IMG/VR virus record: IMGVR_UViG_3300048930_000192
Location: 1-64,000 of that record
Reading direction: 5' to 3' (one strand)
From: a virus
Length of the DNA stretch: 64,000 nt
Shown here: one piece after another, positions 39,552-48,332 of the stretch
Layout: each line of letters begins with the position of its first letter
Numbering within the stretch: the stretch's first letter is position 1
Made by a program: the position numbers and the translations under genes
Notes under the pieces: generated by a model
Seen by the model: only the letters and a program-made list of their open reading frames with translations
Told to the model about the DNA's origin: nothing
Databases searched by the model: none

Positions 39552-41468
39552 TTATGTTCCAGTTGAATATGGGAAATTTGCACCAGACGAATATGGATCA
39601 GATCTGATAGATTCGGGTGTACAAGTCACAGTAATATTACTGTAATCTATTGTTACTATTTGATTTCTCTTTGATATAACATCTCGTTTATTTGGTATCA
39701 CAGTTATCTTTATCTCAGAGTCTATTATATTTGATAATCTTGTTGGTCTAAAGTTAACCAATACTAATTTACCAGTATCATAATCAATTGTACCGGCAGA
39801 TTCTTTGACGTATATCTTTTCTTGATCGATAAGTTTATAAATCTTCACTGTGCCCAAACCATCGTCTTCTAAATAGCAATCAACATCGGCACCATCAGAA
39901 TCTATGTAACCAAATCCATTGCTAGATACTATAGACGTATATCCGTCAATTGGGTGATATAGTTGGTTATTATAGTTTATCGTATAGTTGCTAGTAATGT
40001 TAAATCTTGGATCAATTGTTCTCATTAGATTAATGTCTGTATCACTGCTCAATATAGAAGTATTGGTGTCATCGATATAAGACAAGAAATTTGAATATCT
40101 AAAGTTTCTATCGAACTTGTCTAGATATAAATCGCCATATGTAGTTATGTAAGTAGAAATTAGCTGCTGCATAGCCTTTGGTGTTAAATTAGTTTTGCTT
40201 TGATCATAACTAACATTACAATTTATTATAAGATAGATGTATTCTGGATCTACTATTTCTGGCGTAATACTAATTAGATTTCTGCTCTTTATAATATTTC
40301 TAGCAATAGCAGATTTTTCTGATTGAGTAAACTTAAGAGCATTTGTTGGCTTTAAAGATATAAAGACTTTACCGTATATTGGTGGCTCATTATCTTCGCC
40401 GCCCCAAACAAACACACTATCTGCACCTTCACTATATTCTCTTGCGATAAGAGTTCTATAGTCATCAGACGTAACAGCTCTGTCTTGAGCCTGATAGTTC
40501 TTTGGCGCATAATACTTTATACTGCTTAAGTCTTCAACATAAGTACCACCGTATGTTACTGGGTACGTACCGTCGTCATTTTGAACTATTTTAACTGTAG
40601 ATGTGGAATCAGAGGCGTTGGTAAATGTTTGAACAAGACTTGTCTCATTTCTACCAATACCATTACCCTGTTCACCTAGAGTAGTAAGATAAGTAATGCT
40701 TATCAAATTACCATTTTCGGGGCTTCTACCCAAAATGCCATCGCCAAAATAGATCTCATACTTATCTTCGTATCTTTGTACGAAGTATACTCTAGATTCG
40801 CTATTTAAAACATTAATATCAGTCGATTCTTTCCATATGTATTCATTACCTTGGGTATCAGTAACCGATTTTTGTACTCTTACCAATATACTAGTTGTAT
40901 CTACTGTTGGATCTGGTATTATATACTTTATAGCTTCGTTGTTATTATCTGCAACATAAGATACAGAAGAATATGTACCTTGCTTTATTTCAACATTTCT
41001 AGCAACAAACTGCTCAGACTGGTATTCAATTTCGTAGTTATCGGTCGCAACAAATGACATATTTCTACCATTTGCGTCTTTAGCAGTAAATGATGTGCCT
41101 CTTAGTAGATACAATGGTGTGCCATTTATTACCAAATCTTGCTGATCTTCTGTTAGGTTATTATAGTATACGTCAACATAAGTTATTGCACCTCGATAAG
41201 ATCTCGGTACATAGTTTAGGTGCTTAGAAATACTAGCCGCAGACTGCACAGTGCGGCAGCTATCCAAAAATGCTTCATTTGCTACCATGTTAGCATAAAA
41301 TGCTTGATAATGAGTATTTGCAGCAAGAATGTCCAACATTATGTTTAGACCGGCACCTTCAAAATTGTAGTCTTTAAAGGTGTCTTGAGACTGCAAAAAT
41401 GCCTTTAGACTCGACTTAATACCGTCGAAGTCAATAGAGCTTATGCTTATATCTGATCGGTTTGTCAT
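39552..41468 (-). CDS. 6: Baseplate wedge protein gp6
   Basis: Forms the dimeric wedge core and the inner ring of the baseplate. 638 residues (T4: 660). The baseplate-J-type layout is visible: NIMLDILAANTHYQAFYANM near residues 43-62, HLNYVPRSYRGAITYVDVYY, VTSDDYRTLIAREYSEGADSVFVWGGED in the middle, and a C-terminal IDYDTGKLVLVNFRP block. An AAGGACC ribosome site lies upstream of the ATG, and the gene follows gp25 by 2 nt. Confidence 0.95.
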   Translation of the reverse strand: MTNRSDISISSIDFDGIKSSLKAFLQSQDTFKDYNFEGAGLNIMLDILAANTHYQAFYANMVANEAFLDSCRTVQSAASISKHLNYVPRSYRGAITYVDVYYNNLTEDQQDLVINGTPLYLLRGTSFTAKDANGRNMSFVATDNYEIEYQSEQFVARNVEIKQGTYSSVSYVADNNNEAIKYIIPDPTVDTTSILVRVQKSVTDTQGNEYIWKESTDINVLNSESRVYFVQRYEDKYEIYFGDGILGRSPENGNLISITYLTTLGEQGNGIGRNETSLVQTFTNASDSTSTVKIVQNDDGTYPVTYGGTYVEDLSSIKYYAPKNYQAQDRAVTSDDYRTLIAREYSEGADSVFVWGGEDNEPPIYGKVFISLKPTNALKFTQSEKSAIARNIIKSRNLISITPEIVDPEYIYLIINCNVSYDQSKTNLTPKAMQQLISTYITTYGDLYLDKFDRNFRYSNFLSYIDDTNTSILSSDTDINLMRTIDPRFNITSNYTINYNNQLYHPIDGYTSIVSSNGFGYIDSDGADVDCYLEDDGLGTVKIYKLIDQEKIYVKESAGTIDYDTGKLVLVNFRPTRLSNIIDSEIKITVIPNKRDVISKRNQIVTIDYSNITVTCTPESIRSDPYSSGANFPYSTGT

Positions 41469-41470
41469 TT

Positions 41471-41854
41471 TTATCTGGTCCTTACCAAAGGAACTCTTAC
41501 TAAGGCAACTTCTGGTATATTATAGATAGTAAAAGCTATTTCAGCAGCCAGAAAATTACTATCTGGGTTAAAATAGACTTTAATATCATATTTCTGTATT
41601 CTCGGTTCGTAGTCCTTTATTATCTTACCGATCGACTCTTTCAAAATATATTCTGTGTTTGGGCTGTCGGGAAATTCGAACAAAGTAGAGGTTATTTTGC
41701 TATTGATCTCTGGATGAAATGGCTTCTCATAAAACTGCAATAATATAAGATTACGAACACTTCGCTTGACAGCTTCGGCGTCGTATTTGAACCCAATATC
41801 ACCACTTACTGGATTTCTCTTAAAATCTAGATCTAGATCTGAATATTTTGGCAT
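41471..41854 (-). CDS. 25: Baseplate wedge protein gp25
   Basis: Conserved wedge core protein of contractile tails, with relatives in type VI secretion (TssE). 127 residues (T4: 132). It has the diagnostic DLDLDFKRNPVSGDIGFKYD and YEKPFHPEINSKI motifs. The ATG at 41854 is preferred over the preceding TTG at 41857. There is no ribosome site; instead a GATAAATA late core ends only 6 nt before the ATG, which would make the transcript start at about position +2 of the leader. Confidence 0.95.
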   Translation of the reverse strand: MPKYSDLDLDFKRNPVSGDIGFKYDAEAVKRSVRNLILLQFYEKPFHPEINSKITSTLFEFPDSPNTEYILKESIGKIIKDYEPRIQKYDIKVYFNPDSNFLAAEIAFTIYNIPEVALVRVPLVRTR

Positions 41855-41860
41855 CAAATT

Positions 41861-41868
41861 TATTTATC
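41861..41868 (-). promoter_or_regulatory. Late promoter-like core abutting gp25
   Basis: GATAAATA on the minus strand, 6 nt before the gp25 ATG. With T4 late spacing, transcription would begin 1 nt before the start codon. Confidence 0.45.
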
Positions 41869-41875
41869 TAAGTTT

Positions 41876-42166
41876 TTAACCACCTATAAAAGTATTTGGG
41901 CTTCCTTGTATACAAGCAGATCCACAGTCTACAGGATCACCCAATCTCGCAGCTTGAAGACCGTTTATGTAAACAGAGCTAGATCCAGTAGAAGTTTTTG
42001 AGCCAACGTGTCTGTCATCACCACACACATGGTCTGCCCAACCGTCGGTTTGACGGTGAGATGACCTATTATTGACGAACACGTTTGGCGAACCTTCTAC
42101 GTTTGGTCTTGGTGGATAGCAGCCATGGCCAGAGCAATAGTCACCCAATCTAGTTGCAGATCGCAT
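41876..42166 (-). CDS. PAAR-domain spike tip protein
   Basis: 96 residues. PAAR proteins form a sharp zinc-bound cone at the tip of the central spike. Visible features are ATRLGDYCSGHGC at the N-terminus, repeated GSPNVFVN and SSSVYING motifs, AARLGDPVDCG and GSPNTFIGG at the C-terminus, with several His and Cys residues that could supply the metal ligands. T4 gp5.4 has the same role, and here the gene lies between gp25 and the gp5 group, which fits. It is the tip of the gp5 beta-helix spike. Confidence 0.92.
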   Translation of the reverse strand: MRSATRLGDYCSGHGCYPPRPNVEGSPNVFVNNRSSHRQTDGWADHVCGDDRHVGSKTSTGSSSVYINGLQAARLGDPVDCGSACIQGSPNTFIGG

Positions 42167-42168
42167 CT

Positions 42169-42849
42169 TTAATCTCCGTAAAATCCGAGTGATTTCTGAT
42201 AAGAAACATAGCTGCCGCCGTCAATTATTTTGCTTGTATCATCTTGGAACTTCTGATCTTCTACTTGCCGAATAAAAGAATCTCTCAGATCACTCCAGTC
42301 TAAAGATATGTCAATTGCATATATTTTTCTGGTTAAAGGCTCTGGTGGTATAAAGTGATATCTTACTACATATCCTTTATTATATATCGGATAGCTGTCA
42401 TATTTAACAGGTTTCGGAAAAATATCGGCTGGATTACCCAAAATTTTACCATATACCTTTAGACTTCTGTTACTATTAGATCCGGTAGATATCAATCCAA
42501 CACCGTCTGGTAACTTACCCGCTACTATAGCAGTAGATGGTCTTAAAAAGAAGTTTTCCAAAGTTGAGTACCATCTACCAAGCAAAGGTGACGACTCAAA
42601 ATATTGAATGGTAGTAGTTTGCCTAAATATTTTAGATATAACTGTTTTATAGTATATATTTTTTAATAGAAATACAGTTGTGTTATATTCTTGATCGATA
42701 TAAGCAACACCAGACGATGTTGTAGATGTGTTTCTTTTAAGAAAAGACAAAGCAGACGACTTTTTGCTTGTTTCTGATATTTTGGTGCCTAGTTCTAAAG
42801 CATCACGACCAACTTTTATTATATCGCTGTCTAATGGTAATATTATCAT
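42169..42849 (-). CDS. Unknown baseplate-locus protein
   Basis: 226 residues, not recognised. Mixed beta-rich sequence with an N-terminal basic/Ser-rich helix region and a central LGRWYSTLENFFLRPSTAIV segment; the C-terminus is Asp/Gln-rich (QVEDQKFQDDTSKIIDGG). It lies between the PAAR tip gene and a collagen-like small gene, so a virion or spike-associated role is likely from context only. Confidence 0.6.
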   Translation of the reverse strand: MIILPLDSDIIKVGRDALELGTKISETSKKSSALSFLKRNTSTTSSGVAYIDQEYNTTVFLLKNIYYKTVISKIFRQTTTIQYFESSPLLGRWYSTLENFFLRPSTAIVAGKLPDGVGLISTGSNSNRSLKVYGKILGNPADIFPKPVKYDSYPIYNKGYVVRYHFIPPEPLTRKIYAIDISLDWSDLRDSFIRQVEDQKFQDDTSKIIDGGSYVSYQKSLGFYGD

Positions 42850-43386
42850 TTACGCCTCTACAAACACCTCATTGCCACCAGAATCTCTAATGCCAATCAA
42901 TAACGCACTACCAGACAAATCATACCAAAAGCTACCATAAACGCTCGTTGGTGCAGTTAAACCAATTGTTAAATTAATATTGCCGCCAGAAGCGGAAGAT
43001 ATGTAGTCCCATGCAGATCCGGACCATTTCCATTCTCTATTCTCAAACGCATATATGTCGCCGGTTAGCGGTCCGGTGGGAAAATTGAACTCGGAAAGTG
43101 AATTTACAGATTCGCCGTTTGTAAAAATATCAACAAACTGAGAACTGTTTTCGGTAGAAAGATATACATATCCTTTACCACTATTTGTCTTAATCCATAC
43201 CAGACCCTCAAACGATTCGGTGCTCGCGGGTGCAGTCATACCATAATAAACTGCATACCCATCTGCGCCAGAGTCGCCTTGAGTACCAGCAGGTCCCTGT
43301 ACGACCTGAATAAAGGCTCTTTCTGTAGAAGATGGTGCAAAAGTAGAACCATTTAGGGAAGAAAAATAGTCAATCGATTTACTCAT
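42850..43386 (-). CDS. Small protein with short collagen-like motif
   Basis: 178 residues from the ATG at 43386 (a GTG directly before it is less likely, because AAGGAAG is spaced for the ATG). Residues about 33-47 carry a Gly-Pro-Ala/Gly-x-y segment (QGPAGTQGDSGADG). Two related beta modules follow: GLVWIKTNSGKGYVYLST and TGDIYAFENREWKWSGSAWDYI, then GSFWYDLSGSALLIGIRD. Such Trp-rich modules occur in phage fibre and whisker proteins. The exact role is unknown. It overlaps the stop codon of the coiled-coil gene upstream. Confidence 0.6.
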   Translation of the reverse strand: MSKSIDYFSSLNGSTFAPSSTERAFIQVVQGPAGTQGDSGADGYAVYYGMTAPASTESFEGLVWIKTNSGKGYVYLSTENSSQFVDIFTNGESVNSLSEFNFPTGPLTGDIYAFENREWKWSGSAWDYISSASGGNINLTIGLTAPTSVYGSFWYDLSGSALLIGIRDSGGNEVFVEA

Positions 43387-43714
43387 CACAAGGCTTCCTT
43401 ATTTGGTCGTCTATTTCCTTCAATTTCTTTTCTAGTTCAGATACTTTATTTTCAAAGTATTCTGGTATTTCCTTGATTGTGTCTATACCAGACTGAATTC
43501 CCTTTTCGTAGAAATCTATTCTATTTTCAATTTGTGTTTCGATGCCAGTTTTTAGTGCAGACAATTGACCTTCTAAATTCTCAATTGCGTCATCTATTTC
43601 TTGCTTTCTTGCTTCCAAATTAAACAAATCCCGGATCTCTTTTTCAAAATCTTTGAGCTGCTTCTTTATTTGACATGGCGACAGGCTACCCAGCGTTGTT
43701 AAATCATCTGGCAT
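43379..43714 (-). CDS. Coiled-coil protein downstream of gp5
   Basis: 111 residues from the ATG at 43714, chosen because GGAG lies 6 nt upstream; a TTG-started form would add 4 residues. Almost the whole length after residue 15 is predicted helix with heptads (LKDFEKEIRDLFNLEARKQE, then FENKVSELEKKLKEIDDQI). A Cys lies in SPCQIKKQ and another in the C-terminal PCDE. It overlaps the gp5 stop. Function unknown; possibly a spike chaperone or trimeric connector. Confidence 0.6.
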   Translation of the reverse strand: MPDDLTTLGSLSPCQIKKQLKDFEKEIRDLFNLEARKQEIDDAIENLEGQLSALKTGIETQIENRIDFYEKGIQSGIDTIKEIPEYFENKVSELEKKLKEIDDQIRKPCDE

Positions 43715-43715
43715 T

Positions 43716-44864
43716 TTAGGCTCCAAACAATCTCTTTAGTACCGATTGAATTTTAGATGATATTGCAGCACTCTTATCTTCTGCGGATTTAATAGAAGGC
43801 AATTTATTTATTGTGTTAGATATAGATTTTGACAGTCTTGTTAACTTTGTCATTTCAGAAAATAATCTGTTGTAGATAGCATAATCTAAACTCGGCGAAT
43901 CGTCTACTATTCCAGGAACATCAGATGGCTTGGGCGTCGCGGGATTCAAATCTATTCTTTTTGCTGTTAGTATCATATTACCTTCACATGATATAGTATG
44001 AGATCCTTTTGTTTTTTGTATAACATTTCCCAAAGTCTCTGTAACGCTATTACCATAAACTAATATGTTTGCATTGCCCTGAATCTCTATGTTTAGATTG
44101 TTTCCCGTTTTTAGATTGTAGTTGTTAGTTATATTCTCTGTTTTGGGGCCTTTGATTAGCACCCTACTACCATCAGAAATAATTTCATAGTTCGAACCAA
44201 CTATTCTTTGAACTTTAGAACCATCAGGCTGATATTCATCAAATGATCCTGACTTATGATACCTAAGCAGTCTTTCATAATTTAAGGTATCGTCAACTTC
44301 AAATATATGGCCAGATTCCGTCTCTGTTACTTTATTGTGCGGGTACTGAGAACCATACGGTACAGTTGGTTCGTCCCACAAGTCATTGTTTAATGCACCA
44401 AGAACATTTCTTTGTCTGCTATCGTTTCTGGCTTTAACTACGGTTTCATCTATCTTTTCATTTCTAGCTAGACGACTAACCTCGCTTTCACCAATAACAT
44501 CTGATGTTGGATAATAGCTATTTGGATCTGAGAAACCTCTAGAATAGTTTGGTCTTTCTGTGGGTCTACCGATGATAGATCCCATGACAATTGGTTGCTG
44601 GGCGTAATCGCTATCTTTGAAGAACCCCACAACCCAAGATCCGGGTAATAATCCAGATGGTGTAGTACCTATAGAGTTAACACCGGCAGTTGTAATTGGC
44701 ATTATACACTGTGCCCAAGGTAAATCTTCTGTTGGCAACATAGATTTATCGTCTGTGTGATAACCAAATACTCGGACCCTGACTCTGCCAGACTTCATAG
44801 GGTCGTCTACGTCTTCGACTACACCTTCCCACCATTTCAGAACATCGCCGAATATATTGCTCAT
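43716..44864 (-). CDS. 5: Central baseplate spike gp5 without lysozyme domain
   Basis: 382 residues (T4 gp5: 575). The OB-fold domain (about 1-115) is clear: WWEGVVEDVDDPMKSGRVRV then RVFGYHTDD, and PWAQCIMPITTAGVNSIG. Residues about 115-185 are a linker region, and 186-300 are the triple-stranded beta-helix spike (VLIKGPKTENITNN, NLNIEIQGNANILVYG). T4 gp5 has a muramidase domain between these; here the short linker shows no catalytic Glu-x8-Asp-x5-Thr pattern, so it is absent. Many marine T4 relatives share this. The C-terminal 80 residues are an added helical tail. It overlaps the next upstream gene by 4 nt. Confidence 0.92.
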   Translation of the reverse strand: MSNIFGDVLKWWEGVVEDVDDPMKSGRVRVRVFGYHTDDKSMLPTEDLPWAQCIMPITTAGVNSIGTTPSGLLPGSWVVGFFKDSDYAQQPIVMGSIIGRPTERPNYSRGFSDPNSYYPTSDVIGESEVSRLARNEKIDETVVKARNDSRQRNVLGALNNDLWDEPTVPYGSQYPHNKVTETESGHIFEVDDTLNYERLLRYHKSGSFDEYQPDGSKVQRIVGSNYEIISDGSRVLIKGPKTENITNNYNLKTGNNLNIEIQGNANILVYGNSVTETLGNVIQKTKGSHTISCEGNMILTAKRIDLNPATPKPSDVPGIVDDSPSLDYAIYNRLFSEMTKLTRLSKSISNTINKLPSIKSAEDKSAAISSKIQSVLKRLFGA

Positions 44865-46126
44865 GTTATTTTTCCGTCTGGGTATCGTGTGGCCATACTA
44901 TCTTTGACAAGCAAGAGGTCTGTATTATAGTTGTCTCTTGTTATATTATGAGTTATTCTTGAAACACAATATACACCAGAAATATATTGATCGTTCATTT
45001 CTTCTGTTGGTAGATTAGTCGGGGCATTAGTCATTATGTTAAGGTATACGTTAGCACCCAATCTTATATTGGTATCGCCAAAAGTATTTATTGCAACTTT
45101 AAACGAATCAAATGAGTTTATACTACTTTGGCGTCTTTGTACAAAGTCCTGAAGTCGGTCATTATATTGAGAATTGTCATAACTATAGCTAGTATTTGGT
45201 ACGGTCTTCGCATAACTATCATATTTTGAACAAAGACTTTCGTTAAATACTGGCAATATACCATATTTGTTTATGTGATAATAGTTATAAAAGTCTTTAT
45301 TATAAGAATAGTTTAGTACTTTATATGACTTGTCGAAACTATCTATGAACGTAGATCCAGAGGAAAATACACCGTTAGTTATATTTTTAACAGCATCAGA
45401 AGATTCATAGATCTCGATTTCTCTAATACGAGAATATTCTATTTCCGAATTTGCCAAGAAAGATCCTGGCGCACTTGGTTGAAACTGCGAATACTTTCTT
45501 ACTGGCAACTTAGTGGTATCAAAGAAGGGTCTAAAATTATAACTATTGTCGATACCCTCAAAAAACACAAAGTTGGTATTACCAAACATATCATAGGATT
45601 TTTCTGATAATTGAGTTATACACGTAGATGGTTGTAGATACGGTAAAGCAAAGTTCTTTTTAACATTTGTTTTCCATATATTAAACTTGTAGCTCTTATC
45701 GTAATATGTTTGGCATATATCGTATATAATGTCATCGATTGTCGAAAAATAAGACTTGCTAAACTTGTGTTGCAAGTCATTAAACATATTGCAGCTGATT
45801 AACTCAAGATTATAGTTTATTGATTTTTCGTCGCCAACTCTACGAGAAATACGTCCCACGTTAAATTTGAATGATATCCTTGTTCTTGTTGGTGTAGAAA
45901 ACGTGATTTGAACTATTTCGTTGCCGATAATAGGTAAGTGTCTTGCAAGATTCAAAGAATCTGCAAGAGTTAAAGACCCCTGTACAAATAAGTCTATCAT
46001 ACTTTCGCGTATTTCAAGACTCAATAGATATGGCCGCAAATCAAGGACCATCTTATTATACGAAATAATAGAAACGTCCTCTAATTCAATTTGACCCGGA
46101 TATTGTAATGTGGGTTTATTGCTCAT
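44861..46126 (-). CDS. Baseplate hub protein in the gp27 position
   Basis: 421 residues (T4 gp27: 391). It has LRPYLLSLEIRESMIDLFVQG and a NMFNDLQHKFSKSYF segment; Tyr/Asn-rich strands fill the middle, and the C-terminal half contains FKVAINTFGDTNIRLGANVY and YISGVYCVSRITHNI, a tube-adapter signature of the gp27/VgrG-type hub. Its position directly before gp5 supports the role of hub trimer that links spike to tube. T4 gp27 itself maps elsewhere, so the numbering is functional. Confidence 0.8.
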   Translation of the reverse strand: MSNKPTLQYPGQIELEDVSIISYNKMVLDLRPYLLSLEIRESMIDLFVQGSLTLADSLNLARHLPIIGNEIVQITFSTPTRTRISFKFNVGRISRRVGDEKSINYNLELISCNMFNDLQHKFSKSYFSTIDDIIYDICQTYYDKSYKFNIWKTNVKKNFALPYLQPSTCITQLSEKSYDMFGNTNFVFFEGIDNSYNFRPFFDTTKLPVRKYSQFQPSAPGSFLANSEIEYSRIREIEIYESSDAVKNITNGVFSSGSTFIDSFDKSYKVLNYSYNKDFYNYYHINKYGILPVFNESLCSKYDSYAKTVPNTSYSYDNSQYNDRLQDFVQRRQSSINSFDSFKVAINTFGDTNIRLGANVYLNIMTNAPTNLPTEEMNDQYISGVYCVSRITHNITRDNYNTDLLLVKDSMATRYPDGKIT

Positions 46127-46946
46127 TTAAAATGTTATTTAAACTTTCATTTACAAGAGATAGATATTCTGGCCTTAAAATATAAATCTTTCGTTTAAGA
46201 TCGTTGATATTTTCTTCGTGTTCTCTGTTTGGTACAGAATACAAATCTCCACCATCTATGTAGTTGGATAGTGGAAACTGTGTGGTGTTTATATCATTGC
46301 CAATTAAGCCTTCATATGGATCCATTGTATAACCATCGTTGTCTTGGAAATGATGTAATGCATATGTATTATCAAACACTATTCTACCGACATTCATTCT
46401 AAATTCTATACCATCTTTGTTTGTGGATACCAAGTAGCCGCCAAGTTCTGTTTGAGGTACTGTTTCGCATATTACACAGTTATAATTCTTATCGGTGCTA
46501 AGTATGATAGATTCCCATTGCTCAATGCCATTTAACATATACTTTACAGTATTACCATTAACAAACCAACCATTCTTGATTGATAGTCTAGTAACACCGT
46601 CTGCATTTAATAGAATGTTAGAATTTAAAGCCATATAAATGGCAGAACCTTGGTATTTACTTTGTATCAATCCCTCTATCTCACCCCTGTTAAGTGGCCA
46701 TTGAAAGTATGGGTTAAATATATTATTGAAGATTAATATGACCCAATACAGAGTTGGATCACCATATACTTTATTAGCTATACTTTCCGGCTTATCGCTA
46801 TCTTTTACCAAATATTCTGTAAAAAGTTGGCCTCTATTTTTTGTATAGTGATCCGTGAACTTTACATTCCTCATAATATTAGCAACCAATTTAGTATTAT
46901 TCTGATCGTCGTATCTGTAGTTGGTTACCGGAAAGTTCTTAAACAT
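46116..46946 (-). CDS. 53: Baseplate wedge protein gp53
   Basis: 276 residues (T4: 196). The N-terminal half is diagnostic: NIMRNVKFTDHYTKN, YLVKDSDKPESIANKVYGDP, LYWVILIFNNIFNPYFQWPL, the conserved LysM-like wedge motif. The C-terminal domain is longer than in T4 and includes FDNTYALHHFQDNDGYTMDP. It overlaps gp48 by 1 nt and the hub gene by 11 nt, so expression is coupled. Confidence 0.93.
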   Translation of the reverse strand: MFKNFPVTNYRYDDQNNTKLVANIMRNVKFTDHYTKNRGQLFTEYLVKDSDKPESIANKVYGDPTLYWVILIFNNIFNPYFQWPLNRGEIEGLIQSKYQGSAIYMALNSNILLNADGVTRLSIKNGWFVNGNTVKYMLNGIEQWESIILSTDKNYNCVICETVPQTELGGYLVSTNKDGIEFRMNVGRIVFDNTYALHHFQDNDGYTMDPYEGLIGNDINTTQFPLSNYIDGGDLYSVPNREHEENINDLKRKIYILRPEYLSLVNESLNNILNEQ

Positions 46947-48292
46947 TAATATCCCCCCTCGGTGAACAAATCGGCTGCTTTGCTATTGATGTCGAAGTCT
47001 TCGGCAAATAGCAGTTCAAGTTCTGTTAAAGATATTGATAGTTCTAGACCTATTGGCGATCGATAATTTTCATTGCCATTTATAGTTATTGATTCGTTAA
47101 ATAGAACCAAACTATTGCTGTCTGTATAATTTACTTTGATTGATGTAATAACACATGGCTTTATTCTATTGATATATAAATTTTCTACTATTTTATTACC
47201 GTTGAGATATAGATGCTTTAAAGTGAATATCTTGGGATATCTAATATAGAATTTATCTAAAGAAGACGTGCCGCCAGAACTATCTTGATGGAGCAATGCA
47301 CTGGGGTGGGAATATTTCTTGAGGTTATAGATAATGTTATAAATCTCGGTTGCTTCTTTAGAAGATTTTGCGTACATCTTCCATGTAAAATTAAACTTTC
47401 GACGATCTATGCCTTCGAACGTATATTCGACCATGGGGATTGGTATGGTTCTAGATTGAAATCTAATATAACCTTCAACGTCTGGTGTACCAGAAAGTAT
47501 GCTATCACTTACACCAGATGTAGTAGCAAGTATACTAGAAACGATGCCGTTTATAAGAGATGCAGTACCTTGTTTAATTATATAATTGGGAACTCCGACT
47601 GTGCCGGACATGGCAGAATTTATAACTTCTGCTGCCTTTCTAGCTGATCCAACACCCTCGTTATCAGAATAATTTAGCGAATAGTTTGATTCTAGATTTG
47701 GTGGTGCTGGTAGCCGCATTTTAACGAGCGGTGTGAGTTTCTTATTTCTAAGTCTAGTATTTTCCATGAGCACAGGTAATGTGATAAGTACCTGAGTACC
47801 GGCACTCACAAGAGCTTGGCTTGCTACACTTGCAGCGAAATTAAGAGCATACACCGACTTCGCAGCATAACTCTCTGCATTTTTGAAATTTTCTGCGGCA
47901 ACCAATGTATCTGGGCTTGAAGTATTTGTATTGGAATTGATTTGATTGTACAAACTTTCAAACCCGGCTTCATTGACATCATATGCTGTTATTTCTACAA
48001 ATGGAAACCTCGATAAATCGTCTTGAAAGTGGAGTTCATTTGGAAACGAATACAGATTTGTATTTGTGCTTGGTGATAGCTTTTCTAGTACAGGATCAAT
48101 ACTAACTGCACCATTTTGTATTGGGCTATATTTACCGAGATTGTTGTCGTATAAAACAGAATCTCTATTAAAGTCTTCTGGTATGTCGGGTGTAGGTGTT
48201 ACTGAAACCGAGTTCAGATTTATACTTTTCTTTGAGGTTACACCTGGTATGGGTGATGTTCCAACTGGTAAGTTGATGGGTTGAAAGCTCAT
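46946..48292 (-). CDS. 48: Baseplate tail tube cap gp48
   Basis: 448 residues (T4: 364). gp48 sits on the hub and with gp54 starts tube polymerisation. Conserved parts are FPFVEITAYDVNEAG near residue 100, helices rich in Ala, IPMVEYTFEGIDRRKFNFTW with KMYAKSSKEATEIYNIIYNL (about 295-330), and a C-terminal LGLELSISLTELE-like region. It is the first gene of the long minus-strand late block. A perfect TATAAATA ends 6 nt before its ATG, and no ribosome site is present. Confidence 0.9.
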   Translation of the reverse strand: MSFQPINLPVGTSPIPGVTSKKSINLNSVSVTPTPDIPEDFNRDSVLYDNNLGKYSPIQNGAVSIDPVLEKLSPSTNTNLYSFPNELHFQDDLSRFPFVEITAYDVNEAGFESLYNQINSNTNTSSPDTLVAAENFKNAESYAAKSVYALNFAASVASQALVSAGTQVLITLPVLMENTRLRNKKLTPLVKMRLPAPPNLESNYSLNYSDNEGVGSARKAAEVINSAMSGTVGVPNYIIKQGTASLINGIVSSILATTSGVSDSILSGTPDVEGYIRFQSRTIPIPMVEYTFEGIDRRKFNFTWKMYAKSSKEATEIYNIIYNLKKYSHPSALLHQDSSGGTSSLDKFYIRYPKIFTLKHLYLNGNKIVENLYINRIKPCVITSIKVNYTDSNSLVLFNESITINGNENYRSPIGLELSISLTELELLFAEDFDINSKAADLFTEGGY

Positions 48293-48298
48293 ATAACT

Positions 48299-48306
48299 TA
48301 TTTATA
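48299..48306 (-). promoter_or_regulatory. Perfect late promoter abutting gp48
   Basis: TATAAATA on the minus strand, 6 nt before the gp48 ATG. With T4 late spacing the transcript would begin about 1 nt before the ATG, so gp48 would be nearly leaderless. It heads the long structural gene block. Confidence 0.7.
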
Positions 48307-48315
48307 ATATTCGGA

Positions 48316-48323
48316 GATAAATA
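48316..48323 (+). promoter_or_regulatory. Late promoter-like core abutting gp4
   Basis: GATAAATA, 9 nt before the gp4 ATG and 9 nt from the opposite-facing TATAAATA. The expected start leaves a leader of about 4 nt with no ribosome site. Confidence 0.55.
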
Positions 48324-48332
48324 CTTTAATAG

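Noticed and set aside
43804-43820. TATTTATT-type late promoter matches inside gp5 and other coding regions
   Set aside because: AT-rich coding sequence gives many such matches. Only those in gaps or just before starts were kept.
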